Positions 1 to 8,018 of a stretch of DNA of 62,449 bases are shown here, piece by piece. The DNA comes from Entomohabitans teleogrylli (GTDB lineage: Bacteria; Pseudomonadota; Gammaproteobacteria; Enterobacterales; Enterobacteriaceae): the NCBI RefSeq assembly GCF_001484765.1, contig NZ_LLXO01000031.1, forward strand, positions 1 to 62,449. Direction: 5' to 3'. Each line of letters opens with the position of its first letter. Positions within the stretch are counted from its first letter, which is position 1. Under the pieces are notes generated by a model, which worked only from the letters and a program-made list of their open reading frames with translations, did not search any database and was not told where the DNA came from. Made by a program: the position numbers and the translations under genes.

Positions 1-147
1 CGCGGCAATTTTCAGCGCTTCTTCCTGACGCCCCTCCTCACGCCCCTCCTCACGCCCCTCCTCACGCCCCTCAGCCCGCCCTTTTTTCTCTCCCAGTTGC
101 ATTCCTTTTTCCCATCCTTTTTGCTCCAGATACTCTGCAATGGTCAT
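1..147 (-). CDS. Candidate internal in-frame small protein of the Rpn gene (RpnS-like)
   Basis: Codons 243 and 244 of the Rpn gene are both ATG (150-148 and 147-145). A GAGGAG Shine-Dalgarno match sits at 159-154, only 3 nt from the first ATG but 6 nt from the second, the better spacing. Translation from 147 would give MTIAEYLEQKGWEKG plus the repeat-rich helical tail, that is, the C-terminal part without the nuclease domain. In E. coli, rpn genes are reported to make such in-frame small proteins that bind and restrain the full-length nuclease. The sequence shows start and SD; expression is inferred. The 3' end lies outside the window. Confidence 0.45.
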   Translation of the reverse strand, partial: MTIAEYLEQKGWEKGMQLGEKKGRAEGREEGREEGREEGRQEEALKIAA

Positions 148-876
148 CATCGTCTCCTCATAATCTGGCGCCCGGCGAGCCAGTTCGTGAAGAAAGGCTT
201 CCGGTTCAGCGGTATTGCCAGTCTGCAGCATCCAGTTCAGCAGCGCCGACACCTGTTCGTTGCCAGTGTACCCGTCCAGCAATAATGTGACCAGTTGGTT
301 GATCAGCTCCGCCATATCGCGCTGGCGGGCGTGTTTCAGCAACAGTTCCAGCATCGCCATCCGCCGGTGAGTCATGATGTCGTCATCAGCCAGCGCCCCG
401 ACATCCACCAGTGGAAAATTCCCGCTGTACAGCTGGCGCGCCGCCTCCGGTTCACTGAACAGTTCTATCCAGTTCAACGTCCCACGCCACGGGCTGGCGC
501 GCCCATGGCAGAACAGTACCGGAATCACCAGTGGCAGTTGTTGGTGGCCGTTCTCCAGGTGACTGTGCATGGCGGCTACCGCATAGCGTAACAACCGAAA
601 GGCCATCAGCTTATCCGGGCTGCTCTGATGCTCCACCAGACAATATACGTATCCGTCGCCGCGCGTGGTTTTCAGGGAGTACAGCACATCAGCATAGTAG
701 GCGCGCAGGTTCTCTTCGATAAAAGAGCCGGACTCCAGTTGCAGGGTATTGAGATCGCAGATCTGCCGCAGTGCGTCAGGCAGGTGGATATCAAGAAAAT
801 CCCGGGCGGTATCCGGATGAGTGAGAAAAGTTTTAAACAGCCCGTCATGGGGAAGCGGAGCGGCAGATTTCTTCAT
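1..876 (-). CDS. Rpn-family recombination-promoting nuclease (YhgA-like, PD-(D/E)XK), C-terminus cut by window edge
   Basis: The frame is open from an ATG at 876 to the left window edge (292 codons, no stop seen). It begins MKKSAAPLPHDGLFKTFL and contains the family hallmarks: an early acidic segment, a VYCLVEHQSSPDKLMAFR-type nuclease strand near residues 75-95, and a GEKKGRAEGREEGREEG tail. Rpn proteins are known as PD-(D/E)XK nucleases (former transposase_31 annotation) that act on DNA and, in E. coli, in phage defence. A GGGACG stretch precedes the ATG. The tail is built from a 12-bp DNA repeat, and a second start lies inside the gene (separate entries). It is the only gene left of fosA. 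Confidence in the family is high; the far C-terminus is not visible. Confidence 0.88.
   Translation of the reverse strand, partial: MKKSAAPLPHDGLFKTFLTHPDTARDFLDIHLPDALRQICDLNTLQLESGSFIEENLRAYYADVLYSLKTTRGDGYVYCLVEHQSSPDKLMAFRLLRYAVAAMHSHLENGHQQLPLVIPVLFCHGRASPWRGTLNWIELFSEPEAARQLYSGNFPLVDVGALADDDIMTHRRMAMLELLLKHARQRDMAELINQLVTLLLDGYTGNEQVSALLNWMLQTGNTAEPEAFLHELARRAPDYEETMMTIAEYLEQKGWEKGMQLGEKKGRAEGREEGREEGREEGRQEEALKIAA
28..72 (-). repeat. 12-bp tandem repeat in the Rpn C-terminal tail
   Basis: The unit acgcccctcctc (plus strand) occurs three full times and again for three quarters. On the coding strand it encodes Gly-Arg-Glu-Glu, giving the GREEGREEGREEGR tail. Unit length is a multiple of three, so gain or loss of copies keeps the frame and changes only helix length. 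Confidence 0.9.
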
Positions 877-1306
877 CGTCCCTGATTCCGAAAGTCAATC
901 TGCGCGCACTGTAGCACGCCACCAGGCTGGCCGGACGGCTGTCTGCCGGCTAAATCTTCAGCGCGGAATACAGCTCGCAGAGGGTATGCAACTTGCCCGC
1001 CAGTCCCTGCCATGGCGTGGAACCAATGCACACCCGGCTCCCTGACTGCCTATCCCGGGCATTCACGGTGACCGTATCAGGCTCGGTGAGCACAATCGAC
1101 AGCGCCCGGGCGCTGTCCATCGGTAACCAGAAATGGTGTCAACATACTCACCCGGGAAGAAGAGGCGCCGTTCGCCGCGCAGCAGGTCATCAGCGCCGTG
1201 GAAAAGCTACGCCAGCTGTGGGAGATGCATCAGGCAGGTGTCGATATCAGCGCCGTAGAATGGCACGCCCATTAATCCCTTAGCGCAGGCCGGGTAACGG
1301 ACGGGG
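877..1306. other. Gene-poor interval with a start-less open frame, probably a gene remnant
   Basis: No complete gene is visible. On the plus strand a frame opens after a stop at 1087-1089 and runs to TAA at 1273-1275. Its second half, from about 1144, reads like real protein ([20 protein letters not shown], then [20 protein letters not shown]). There is no ATG, GTG or TTG start and no ribosome site in that frame, so I read it as the 3' remnant of an unknown gene. Nothing else in the interval supports a feature. Confidence 0.35.
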
Positions 1307-1729
1307 CTATTCCTGGTCGTAAAACACCATCCCCGCATAAGGCGCTGCCCGACAGGCCGCCAACCGCTGGCGCAGATCGCCGACGTGTACCTCCAGCTTA
1401 TGGCCGTCCGGATCGAGGAAATAGTACGAATCCCCTTCGCTTTTGTTGTCTTTCCACGCGCTAATGCCGGCCTGCGTCAGGCGATCGACAAAGGCCTGAA
1501 AGTCCGCGGCCTCGAGGGTAAAGGCGTAGTGGGTATAGTCAACGTCCCGCGCCCGCTGCGGCTGACGCGCCGCATCCTGCGACAAACACAGCCACAGCGA
1601 CCCGCAGCTCAGATAAGCGCCGCCGTCCCAGCGGGCATGGGCGGTCATTCCCAGCACATCGCGATAAAACGCCAGACTACGCGCCACATTGCTGACCGCC
1701 AGCGTCAGATGATTAAGCCCTTTGAGCAT
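1307..1729 (-). CDS. fosA: FosA glutathione transferase, fosfomycin resistance
   Basis: The 140-residue product is a vicinal-oxygen-chelate (glyoxalase-fold) enzyme that adds glutathione to the fosfomycin epoxide in the cytoplasm, using Mn2+ and K+. It starts [12 protein letters not shown] and keeps the metal ligands in the expected places (His7, His67 and Glu113 by my count, with Thr9), plus [21 protein letters not shown] and the GMVF C-terminal motif. Length is normal for the family (about 135-141). The ATG at 1729 is preceded by GGGGGAA; a longer upstream frame exists but adds residues foreign to FosA. It is divergent from the rpiR-type gene. No mobile element touches it, so it looks like resident chromosomal fosA. 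Confidence 0.95.
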   Translation of the reverse strand: MLKGLNHLTLAVSNVARSLAFYRDVLGMTAHARWDGGAYLSCGSLWLCLSQDAARQPQRARDVDYTHYAFTLEAADFQAFVDRLTQAGISAWKDNKSEGDSYYFLDPDGHKLEVHVGDLRQRLAACRAAPYAGMVFYDQE

Positions 1730-1892
1730 ATTTCCCCCGCAATGATGACTCCTGCCAGCGCTCACCTTACACTGAATAGCCGCCGCTGGCGCGACTATCT
1801 GTCTGTCGCTATCCGCCACGGCCCGACGGCCGGCTGGTCGCGCCATCGGACAGCCCGTCAGCGTTTCCCCTCTGTCCCGCAGGCGGAGCTTA

Positions 1893-1907
1893 TGGTACAA
1901 AGTACCA
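1893..1907. promoter_or_regulatory. Perfect inverted repeat TGGTAC-aaa-GTACCA upstream of the RpiR-type gene
   Basis: A 15-bp perfect palindrome (6-bp arms, 3-bp centre) lies 29 bp before the RpiR start, and a further TGGTACC follows at 1925-1931. The position suits an autoregulatory operator of the RpiR protein, or control of divergent fosA. The protein that binds is inferred. Confidence 0.5.
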
Positions 1908-1935
1908 ATTCCGTCCATCACTTCTGGTACCGCAC

Positions 1936-2799
1936 ATGGCGTACTCTATTGATATTATCTCCTGCATTACCGAGCGCTTTGTCGCTCTGACCGCCACGGA
2001 AAAACGTATCGCCCAGTTTATTCTCGACGATGTCGCCGCCGCCGCGGCGCTGCCGATCGCCGAACTGGCGCAGCTCACGGATACCAGCCAGGCCTCGGTG
2101 ACACGCTTTGCCCGCGCCGTCGGTTGCAAAGATGTACGCGAGCTGAAAGTGCGGCTGGCCCAGTCCCTGGCGGTAGGTCAGCGTTTTATTCTGGACGTGC
2201 CGGATCTCGAAGGCGTACAGGGGATTTACGAATCGATCATTAGCGTGCTGGACATTAACCGCCGGGCGCTGGACGCCAGGGCCCTCAGTCAGGCGGTCAA
2301 CTGGCTGGGCGGGGCACGACAAATTCTGGCCATCGGTATGGGCGGCGGTTCAACGATCTGCGCCCAGGAGATCCAGTACCGCCTGTTTCGTCTCGGCCTG
2401 CCGGTTGTCAGCCAGAGCGACGGGCTGCTGGTGAGAATGATGTGTTCCGCCGTCGCGCCGCAGGATGTGGTGCTCGCCTTCTCGCTGGGCGGCTTTACGC
2501 CGGAAATCTGTGAAAGCGTGGCGATTGCCCGCCAGTACGGAGCGAAAGCTATCGCTATCACCCCGCCGGAAACCCCGCTGGCCCAACAGGCGGATCTGGT
2601 GCTGCCGCTACTGGTGCGGGAAAACGACTATATTTTTAAGCCCAGTACGTCGCGCTATGCCATGCTGGCGATGATTGACGTGCTGGCCACCGAACTGGCG
2701 ATGGCCAACAAAGGGCAGGCGAAGGATAAAATGCGCCGCATCAAGCTGGCGCTGGACAGCCACCGCGGCGGTGTCGATCGCCAGCCGCTCGGCGATTAA
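1936..2799 (+). CDS. RpiR/MurR-family transcriptional regulator with SIS domain
   Basis: The 287-residue protein has an N-terminal RpiR-type helix-turn-helix (about 1-77; [14 protein letters not shown] and [14 protein letters not shown]) and a C-terminal sugar-isomerase (SIS) domain (about 120-270; [27 protein letters not shown] region, [16 protein letters not shown]). SIS domains of this family sense phosphosugars or sugar acids. It converges with the aldolase gene, their stop codons overlapping by 4 nt, and is the only regulator next to the amino-sugar-acid cluster, so it probably controls it through a phosphorylated intermediate such as KDPG or KDPGal. No clear ribosome site precedes the ATG. 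A 15-bp palindrome lies just upstream. Confidence 0.88.
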   Translation: MAYSIDIISCITERFVALTATEKRIAQFILDDVAAAAALPIAELAQLTDTSQASVTRFARAVGCKDVRELKVRLAQSLAVGQRFILDVPDLEGVQGIYESIISVLDINRRALDARALSQAVNWLGGARQILAIGMGGGSTICAQEIQYRLFRLGLPVVSQSDGLLVRMMCSAVAPQDVVLAFSLGGFTPEICESVAIARQYGAKAIAITPPETPLAQQADLVLPLLVRENDYIFKPSTSRYAMLAMIDVLATELAMANKGQAKDKMRRIKLALDSHRGGVDRQPLGD

Positions 2800-3404
2800 A
2801 GCAATGCCTCCCGGGCGGCGATAAAGCGCCGCGCCTGACGGCGGGTACGCTCCACCGTCTGGCCGGCCCGATATAGATCGCTGCCCAGTCCCGCGCCGGC
2901 GCAGCCGGCCCGCAGCCAGTCCCTCAGATTGTCCGGCGTCACCCCGCCCACCGCCAGTACCGGCACTGAAGGCGGCAGCACAGCCTTCAGCGCCGCAATG
3001 TACTGCGGACCAAAGGCCGAGGACGGGAAGATTTTCAGCCACCGGGCGCCGGCCTCCAGCGCGTTGAACGCCTCGCTGGCGGTCGCGCATCCGGCGCACA
3101 CCAGCATCCCGGCCTCCACCGCCCGGGCGATCACCCGCGGTTGCGTATTTGGCGTCACCACCAGTTTTGCCCCCGACCGGGCCAGAAAATCTACCTGTTC
3201 CACGGTCAGCACAGTACCACCGCCAATCATTGCCTGGCTGCCATAGCTGGCGACCATTTGCGGAATGCTGGTCTGCCAGTCCGGGGAATTGAGGGGAATT
3301 TCCAGATAGCGAAAACCTTCCCCGATAAGTACCCGCACATGGGCGCTGGCCTCGTGGGGACGGATACCGCGTAAAATGGCAATCAAAGGTTTAACGTCCT
3401 GCAT
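2796..3404 (-). CDS. dgoA: 2-dehydro-3-deoxy-6-phosphogalactonate (KDPGal) aldolase, DgoA-like
   Basis: The 202-residue protein is a class I KDPG/KDPGal aldolase that splits the phosphorylated keto-deoxy acid into pyruvate and glyceraldehyde-3-phosphate. It matches E. coli DgoA throughout: PLIAILRGI, LEIPLNSPDW, IGGGTVLTVEQVD, the Schiff-base lysine in LKIFPSSAFGPQY (Lys124 from this start), AVGGVTPDNL and AGAGLGSDLYRAGQ. The ATG at 3404 has AAGGAG eight bases upstream; an alternative TTG at 3410 is less likely. It overlaps the kinase gene by 14 nt, showing translational coupling. No dgoD dehydratase or dgoT is adjacent, so its substrate must come from another route, here proposed to be the amino-acid-type dehydratase at 8019. 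Confidence 0.9.
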   Translation of the reverse strand: MQDVKPLIAILRGIRPHEASAHVRVLIGEGFRYLEIPLNSPDWQTSIPQMVASYGSQAMIGGGTVLTVEQVDFLARSGAKLVVTPNTQPRVIARAVEAGMLVCAGCATASEAFNALEAGARWLKIFPSSAFGPQYIAALKAVLPPSVPVLAVGGVTPDNLRDWLRAGCAGAGLGSDLYRAGQTVERTRRQARRFIAAREALL

Positions 3405-4266
3405 CAACAATACTCCTTATCCCCTGCTGAAAAGCATCGTCGCCGGCCAGAGTGGTTGCGGCAACATCAATGGCGTTAAAAGCGCGCCGGTAGCGATCGT
3501 TCAAGGCCGCGCCGGCCACCAGCGTCACAGCGCGGGCGCGATAGCGCTGATGCAGCGCCCGGACCTCGGCGCCAATCAGCAGCCCCGACAGCCACTCGGC
3601 GACATGCTGCGCCGCCAGTTGACCCAACACCCGGGCCGCCCGGGCCTCGAACAAACGTTCAATACAGGACGGTGTTTCCAGCCCCTGGGCGAGCCCGCGG
3701 GCAAACACCTCATCGTGCGGTTGCTGGGGCGGTAGCCCACGGCCAATCAGGGAGTTGGCCATCAGCAGATGGTGCAGTTCGCCGGTCATGGCGGTATCAA
3801 AACCGCGCACTACGCCATCGTCCACGGCCACCCATTTGCAGTGGGTGCCCGGCAGCACGTAGCAGTCAGCCGGCGCCAGGCGCATCGCGCCGAGGATCTG
3901 GGTCTCTTCGCCGCGCATGACGTTGCAGCGGCCATCGCGTTCGGTTTTCAGCCCTGGCACAATCCACACGCCTTCCGCCAGCGCGTGCAGCCTGCCGCTC
4001 AGCACCTGCGGCGACACCGGGCATGGCAGGTAATCGACCGCATAACCGCCGGCATCGCTGCCAATCATTCCGGCCATCACCACAGGTATCTTTTCCTGCC
4101 TGCGCCATGGAGCGATATGGCGGTCGAATACCTCATCACAGCGCAGCTCGCCGAGCTGGCCGATCCCCAGCGGCAGGGATAGCGCATCCACGCACCGCCC
4201 GTGATGCCAGCGCCAGGCCCGCAGATGGGTGGACCCCCAGTCCACGGCAATATAGCTATCGACCAT
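3391..4266 (-). CDS. dgoK: 2-dehydro-3-deoxygalactonokinase, DgoK-like
   Basis: This cytoplasmic kinase phosphorylates 2-keto-3-deoxygalactonate (possibly also the gluconate epimer) at O6 with ATP. The product begins MVDSYIAVDWGSTHLRAW, an ASKHA phosphate-1 motif. It keeps VVMAGMIGSDAGG, NVMRGEETQILGA, VLPGTHCKWV, MTGELHHLLM, EWLSGLLIGAEVRAL and the C-terminal AGDDAFQQGIRSI of DgoK. The ATG at 4266 matches the E. coli N-terminus in length and has GGGGTG six bases before it; the ATG at 4272, overlapping the symporter stop as TGATG, is the alternative. It sits between symporter and aldolase in one minus-strand operon. Confidence 0.9.
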   Translation of the reverse strand: MVDSYIAVDWGSTHLRAWRWHHGRCVDALSLPLGIGQLGELRCDEVFDRHIAPWRRQEKIPVVMAGMIGSDAGGYAVDYLPCPVSPQVLSGRLHALAEGVWIVPGLKTERDGRCNVMRGEETQILGAMRLAPADCYVLPGTHCKWVAVDDGVVRGFDTAMTGELHHLLMANSLIGRGLPPQQPHDEVFARGLAQGLETPSCIERLFEARAARVLGQLAAQHVAEWLSGLLIGAEVRALHQRYRARAVTLVAGAALNDRYRRAFNAIDVAATTLAGDDAFQQGIRSIVDAGR

Positions 4267-4271
4267 TCCCA

Positions 4272-5762
4272 TCACCCCGCGTCCCGGGACACGACGATAC
4301 TTTCGCTTGTGGCCGCATTTTCCGGTTGGTTTTCGCGTTCCCGGGTAATCAGCGCCAGCGACGCTTCGCGGCTCAACTTGCTGGCCGGCGTCACCAGGGT
4401 CACCACCACCGCCAGCGTCAGGCTCCCCAGCACCGATGGAATACACGGATTGCCCCAGTAAGCCAGCCAGCCTTCGTGCATCAGCACCGCTGCGGAGACC
4501 GCCATGCCGCTGAACAATGCCGCCAGCGCTCCCTGCCAGTTAAAGCGTAACCAGAAACGCCCGAGGATAGAGCAGACAAACAGGCCGGACATCAGCATTG
4601 AGATCATCTTCGTGATATAGCTGATGATGTCATTGGAAGTCAGCGCGAATACCAGCGCCAGGCCGATCACCACCACCAGCATCCAGCGGGAGAGGGTAAT
4701 CGCCCGGTGCGCGGGGGGCATTCTGCCGGTCACCAGGGTATACAGATCGCGCATCATGATGGCAACGGCGGCGATAGCGTCAGAGCTGGCGGAAGACATG
4801 GTGGCGGACAAACCGGCTATCAGCACCACCAGACCGAGGATTGCGGGCAGAAAGCTGGTGGCGAACAGGAACGCGTAATTACTGTTCTCCAGATTCGGGT
4901 TCATGGTAAAGGCCGCCATACCAATGATCGCCGGCAGTACCGAGAAGAACAGATACAGGACGCCGGTATAGACAAACGAGCGGCGCACCGACGGCACGTC
5001 TTTACCGGAGTAGATACGCTGGCGGTAAGAAGGCGTGGCCAGTACCCCGACGCCGATAACCATCGCCAGAGACAGGGCCGGAATCACCCCCAGCTTATCC
5101 ACGGCAAACAGGCTCATCGCCCGCGGGTCCATCGACTGTTCGATGGCCGACCAGCCGCCGACGTGCACCACCGCCAGAATCGCCATCAGAATAAAGCCAA
5201 AAAACAGAATCAACGCCTGGATAGTATCGGTCCACACCACGGCGGAATAACCGCCGATAATCACATAGATCGCAAAAGCCAGGGCGATAATTATTTTCGC
5301 TACCGTGAGATCAATTCCCGTCGCCCAGGCGAGGTACATACTGCCGCCCAGAATATGCGCCCCCAGCCAGCCAATGGATGCGATAAATATCAGCAGACCA
5401 ACAATATTTTTAATTAAATGACTGGCGCCGGTGTAATAAGAAAGTTCTTCACTCATGGTCATAAAGCGCAGTTTCCGCACCGGCGCAAACCACCACGCCA
5501 CCAGCAAAATACCCACTGCGCCGCCAACGCCATACAGCATACCGGCCCAGCCATTGCTGTAGCCAAAGCCGACCGCCCCCATGCTGGAGCCGGTCCCCAC
5601 CATGGTCGCCACCGTGGAGCCAAGGGTCAAAAACATCGGCAGCGAGCGCCCGCCGAGCAAGAAGTCGTCACCATTTTTCTGATGACGCGAAACATACCAG
5701 CCGAGCCAAATCATGGCGAGGGCGTAGATAATAAAGCCGATCAGGAAGACATGACTGTTCAT
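4272..5762 (-). CDS. Sodium:solute symporter (SSS family), probable sugar-acid or amino-sugar-acid uptake
   Basis: The 496-residue integral inner-membrane protein has the SSS pattern of about 13 hydrophobic segments. Features include LGGRSLPMFLTLGSTVATMVG near residues 36-57 and the SSS signature region GLVVLIAGLSATMSSASSDA, which carries the sodium-site serines. It would take up substrate with Na+. The start at 5762 has an AGGA sequence upstream. It lies between ridA (210 bp away) and dgoK (overlapping or touching), so it shares their transcript and most likely imports the pathway substrate. Substrate cannot be read from sequence; N-acetyl-aminosugar acid is inferred from the cluster. Confidence 0.85.
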   Translation of the reverse strand: MNSHVFLIGFIIYALAMIWLGWYVSRHQKNGDDFLLGGRSLPMFLTLGSTVATMVGTGSSMGAVGFGYSNGWAGMLYGVGGAVGILLVAWWFAPVRKLRFMTMSEELSYYTGASHLIKNIVGLLIFIASIGWLGAHILGGSMYLAWATGIDLTVAKIIIALAFAIYVIIGGYSAVVWTDTIQALILFFGFILMAILAVVHVGGWSAIEQSMDPRAMSLFAVDKLGVIPALSLAMVIGVGVLATPSYRQRIYSGKDVPSVRRSFVYTGVLYLFFSVLPAIIGMAAFTMNPNLENSNYAFLFATSFLPAILGLVVLIAGLSATMSSASSDAIAAVAIMMRDLYTLVTGRMPPAHRAITLSRWMLVVVIGLALVFALTSNDIISYITKMISMLMSGLFVCSILGRFWLRFNWQGALAALFSGMAVSAAVLMHEGWLAYWGNPCIPSVLGSLTLAVVVTLVTPASKLSREASLALITRERENQPENAATSESIVVSRDAG

Positions 5763-5972
5763 AACTCACATCCTGTTAGTATTTACACCCTGTGTGGCTG
5801 GCCGGCTGCGGGCCGGATACCGGGGTGTAGAGGGTAAGAAAGATAAAATAAATTCCGCCTGCCCGGCAGGCCGGAATAATGCACGCAATGGTGTTTATTT
5901 CCGGCGAACAGTGCGCCGCCGGTTTATTGTGATTAATTCAGATGGCATCAGACGTCTCTGAAGCCAGCCCGC

Positions 5973-6365
5973 TCACCGGCGGGCAGCATTAAAACAGGTA
6001 ATATCGACCTCCACTTTGCAATCGACCACCAGGTCGGCGACACAGCACACCCGGGCCGGAGGATGGTCGGCGAAAAATTCGCGGAACACCTTATTAAACG
6101 AGCTGAAATAGCGGGCATCGGTGAGAAACACCTTTACATGCACCACATCCTCCAGCCCATAGCCGGCCTCCGCCATAATGTCGAGGCAATTGCGGATAGC
6201 CAGCCGGGACTGGTCGATAATCCCGCCGTCCACCACTTCTCCGTCGGTCATCGGCGTCTGCCCGGAAACATACAGCCAACCGTCAGCCTGAACGGCCCGG
6301 GCGAAAGGTAAATGCTGTCCTCCGGTCCCGGTACTGCCGGCCACGCCATAACGCTTAATGCTCAT
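5973..6365 (-). CDS. RidA/YjgF family enamine/imine deaminase
   Basis: The 130-residue protein hydrolyses reactive 2-aminoacrylate-type enamines and imines released by PLP dehydratases. It shows the family pattern: YVSGQTPMTDGEVVDGGI, AIRNCLDIMAEAGYGLEDVV and PPARVCCVADLVVDCKVEVD, where the Arg in PARV is the equivalent of the catalytic Arg105 of E. coli RidA. An AGGAG site precedes the ATG. It begins 14 bp after the D-aminoacylase stop, so the two are co-transcribed. Its presence is chemically coherent with a PLP dehydratase in the same cluster (8019), whose product tautomerises through an enamine. Confidence 0.92.
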   Translation of the reverse strand: MSIKRYGVAGSTGTGGQHLPFARAVQADGWLYVSGQTPMTDGEVVDGGIIDQSRLAIRNCLDIMAEAGYGLEDVVHVKVFLTDARYFSSFNKVFREFFADHPPARVCCVADLVVDCKVEVDITCFNAARR

Positions 6366-6379
6366 TTACCACTCCTTCT

Positions 6380-7816
6380 CTATGACTGGCGACGCAGGAA
6401 GCGCCCTGCCCGCCCGGTGATCTGTCCGTCCCCGGTGTAGCTCATCACGCCGTTAACCATGACCCGCTCAATCCCCTGCGCCGGCTGTTTGGGATCGGTA
6501 AAGCTGGCGACATCGCGCACGGTGGCCGGATCGAACAGCACCAGGTCGGCGTAATAATCCTTTTTCACCCGTCCACGCTGCGCCAGCCGGTAGCGCGCCG
6601 CCGACATGCCGGTCATTTTGTGAATCGCCACCGTGAGCGGGAAAAGCTGTTCATCCCGGCAGTAATGGCCCAGCACACGGGGAAATGCCCCCCACAGCCG
6701 GGGATGGGGCATCGGGTCGTTGGGCAGCCCGTCGGAGCCGACCATGCTGGCCGGGTAGCTCAGCACCCGCCGGACATCCTGTTCATCCATGTTGTAGTAG
6801 ATTGCGCCGGCAGGCATCAGCCGCTTGCCGGCCTCTATCATGCTCATCCCCCAGCCATCGGCGATCTGTTGCAGCGTTTTCCCCGCTTCTTCAGGATGCG
6901 CTTCCGACCAGGTAATCACGATGTCAAACTCGTCGGTGATTTGTTTCAGATCGAGGGTGGAGGAGCTGGCGGAATAGGGGTAACAGTCGCAGGAGATATC
7001 CTGCTGCTCGCGCGCCTTATCAAAGAACGCCAGTGTTTCCACGGTGCGCCCCCAGTTCTTCGCGCCGGCGCATTTGTGGTGCGACACCACCACCGGCACC
7101 TGGCCGTGACGGCCAATACGGAACGCCTCATCCAGGGCGTCCAGAATCGGCTCAAACTCAGAGCGCAGATGGGTGGTGTAAATCCCCTGTTGCGCCGCCA
7201 GCTCTTCCGCCAGCGCCATCACCTCTTCGGTGGTCGCGGCAAACGCGCTGGCGTAAGCCAGCCCGGTACTCAGACCCAGCGCCCCTTCCTGCAGCGCGGC
7301 GCGCAACTGGCGGCGCATGGCGGCGATTTCATCCTCCGTGGCGCTACGCAGCAGGGAATCCATATGGTTGTTGCGCAGCGTGGTATGGCCGATCAGCGTG
7401 GCGACATTCACCGCCGGCCGGGCCGCTTCCACGGCGTGCGCGTAGGCGGAAACCGTCGGGTAGACGAAGTGCTGCGCCTCCCCCAGCAGATTCAGCGGGT
7501 CCGGCACTTCGCCGCTGATGTCGGCGGTCGCCGCGCTAATACCGCAGTTGCCGACAATCACCGTAGTGACGCCCTGGCTGACTTTCGGTAAGTACGCCGG
7601 CATACGGATGACGTTGGTATCGTCATGGGTATGTACGTCAATAAATCCCGGCGCCAGCACTTTCCCGGCGCCATCAATTTCGCAGTCCGCCGCCGTAGTG
7701 ATGCGCGGAGCGATTTCCGCAATACGTTCGCCGCTGACGGCAACATCAGCGCGATACGCCGCACCGCCGCCGCCGTCAATCACCGTGACATTACGGAACA
7801 GATAATCAAATGCCAT
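6380..7816 (-). CDS. N-acyl-D-amino-acid deacylase (D-aminoacylase, amidohydrolase superfamily)
   Basis: The 478-residue zinc enzyme removes the acyl group from N-acyl D-configured amines of acids. Visible are HTHDD (residues 62-66), the zinc-bridging cysteine of VGNCG (Cys91), TTHLRSE (His216), VVSHHKCAG (His246-His247) and MVGSDGLPND, the order known from Alcaligenes D-aminoacylase; length is typical. A GGGAG site precedes the ATG. It is the first gene of a minus-strand operon (deacylase, RidA, symporter, kinase, aldolase), divergent from the dehydratase-like gene. Family is certain; in this setting an N-acetyl-2-amino-aldonic acid is a better candidate substrate than a simple N-acyl D-amino acid, which is inference. 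Confidence 0.9.
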   Translation of the reverse strand: MAFDYLFRNVTVIDGGGGAAYRADVAVSGERIAEIAPRITTAADCEIDGAGKVLAPGFIDVHTHDDTNVIRMPAYLPKVSQGVTTVIVGNCGISAATADISGEVPDPLNLLGEAQHFVYPTVSAYAHAVEAARPAVNVATLIGHTTLRNNHMDSLLRSATEDEIAAMRRQLRAALQEGALGLSTGLAYASAFAATTEEVMALAEELAAQQGIYTTHLRSEFEPILDALDEAFRIGRHGQVPVVVSHHKCAGAKNWGRTVETLAFFDKAREQQDISCDCYPYSASSSTLDLKQITDEFDIVITWSEAHPEEAGKTLQQIADGWGMSMIEAGKRLMPAGAIYYNMDEQDVRRVLSYPASMVGSDGLPNDPMPHPRLWGAFPRVLGHYCRDEQLFPLTVAIHKMTGMSAARYRLAQRGRVKKDYYADLVLFDPATVRDVASFTDPKQPAQGIERVMVNGVMSYTGDGQITGRAGRFLRRQS

Positions 7817-8018
7817 CTCTGGTTACTCCCTTTGTGACCTGACTGAAAGTTAACCATTTACAAGCTGCTAAAACAGTGGAAAACTACGCAAAAATCGCAC
7901 ACAAAAATGATACTTTTATTCAAAAAATAAAACAAAAAACAATAAAAACAATATTTATTAAATATTTATAAGTGATACCAGAAAAGTTTTACGCTGAATA
8001 ACCTAAAAGGAATCTGTT
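7817..8018. promoter_or_regulatory. AT-rich divergent promoter region with inverted repeat TTTTATT-caaaa-AATAAAA
   Basis: About 120 bp of strikingly A/T-rich sequence separates the deacylase operon from the dehydratase gene. A perfect inverted repeat with 7-bp arms lies at 7914-7932, and AATATTTATTAAATATTT follows near 7950-7970. Both are candidate operators for the RpiR-type protein. AAGGAAT at the right end is the ribosome site of the gene at 8019. Confidence 0.5.

Noticed and set aside
1385-1990. 201-codon plus-strand frame over fosA and the rpiR start
   Set aside because: It is antisense to the well-supported fosA and shares no family features.
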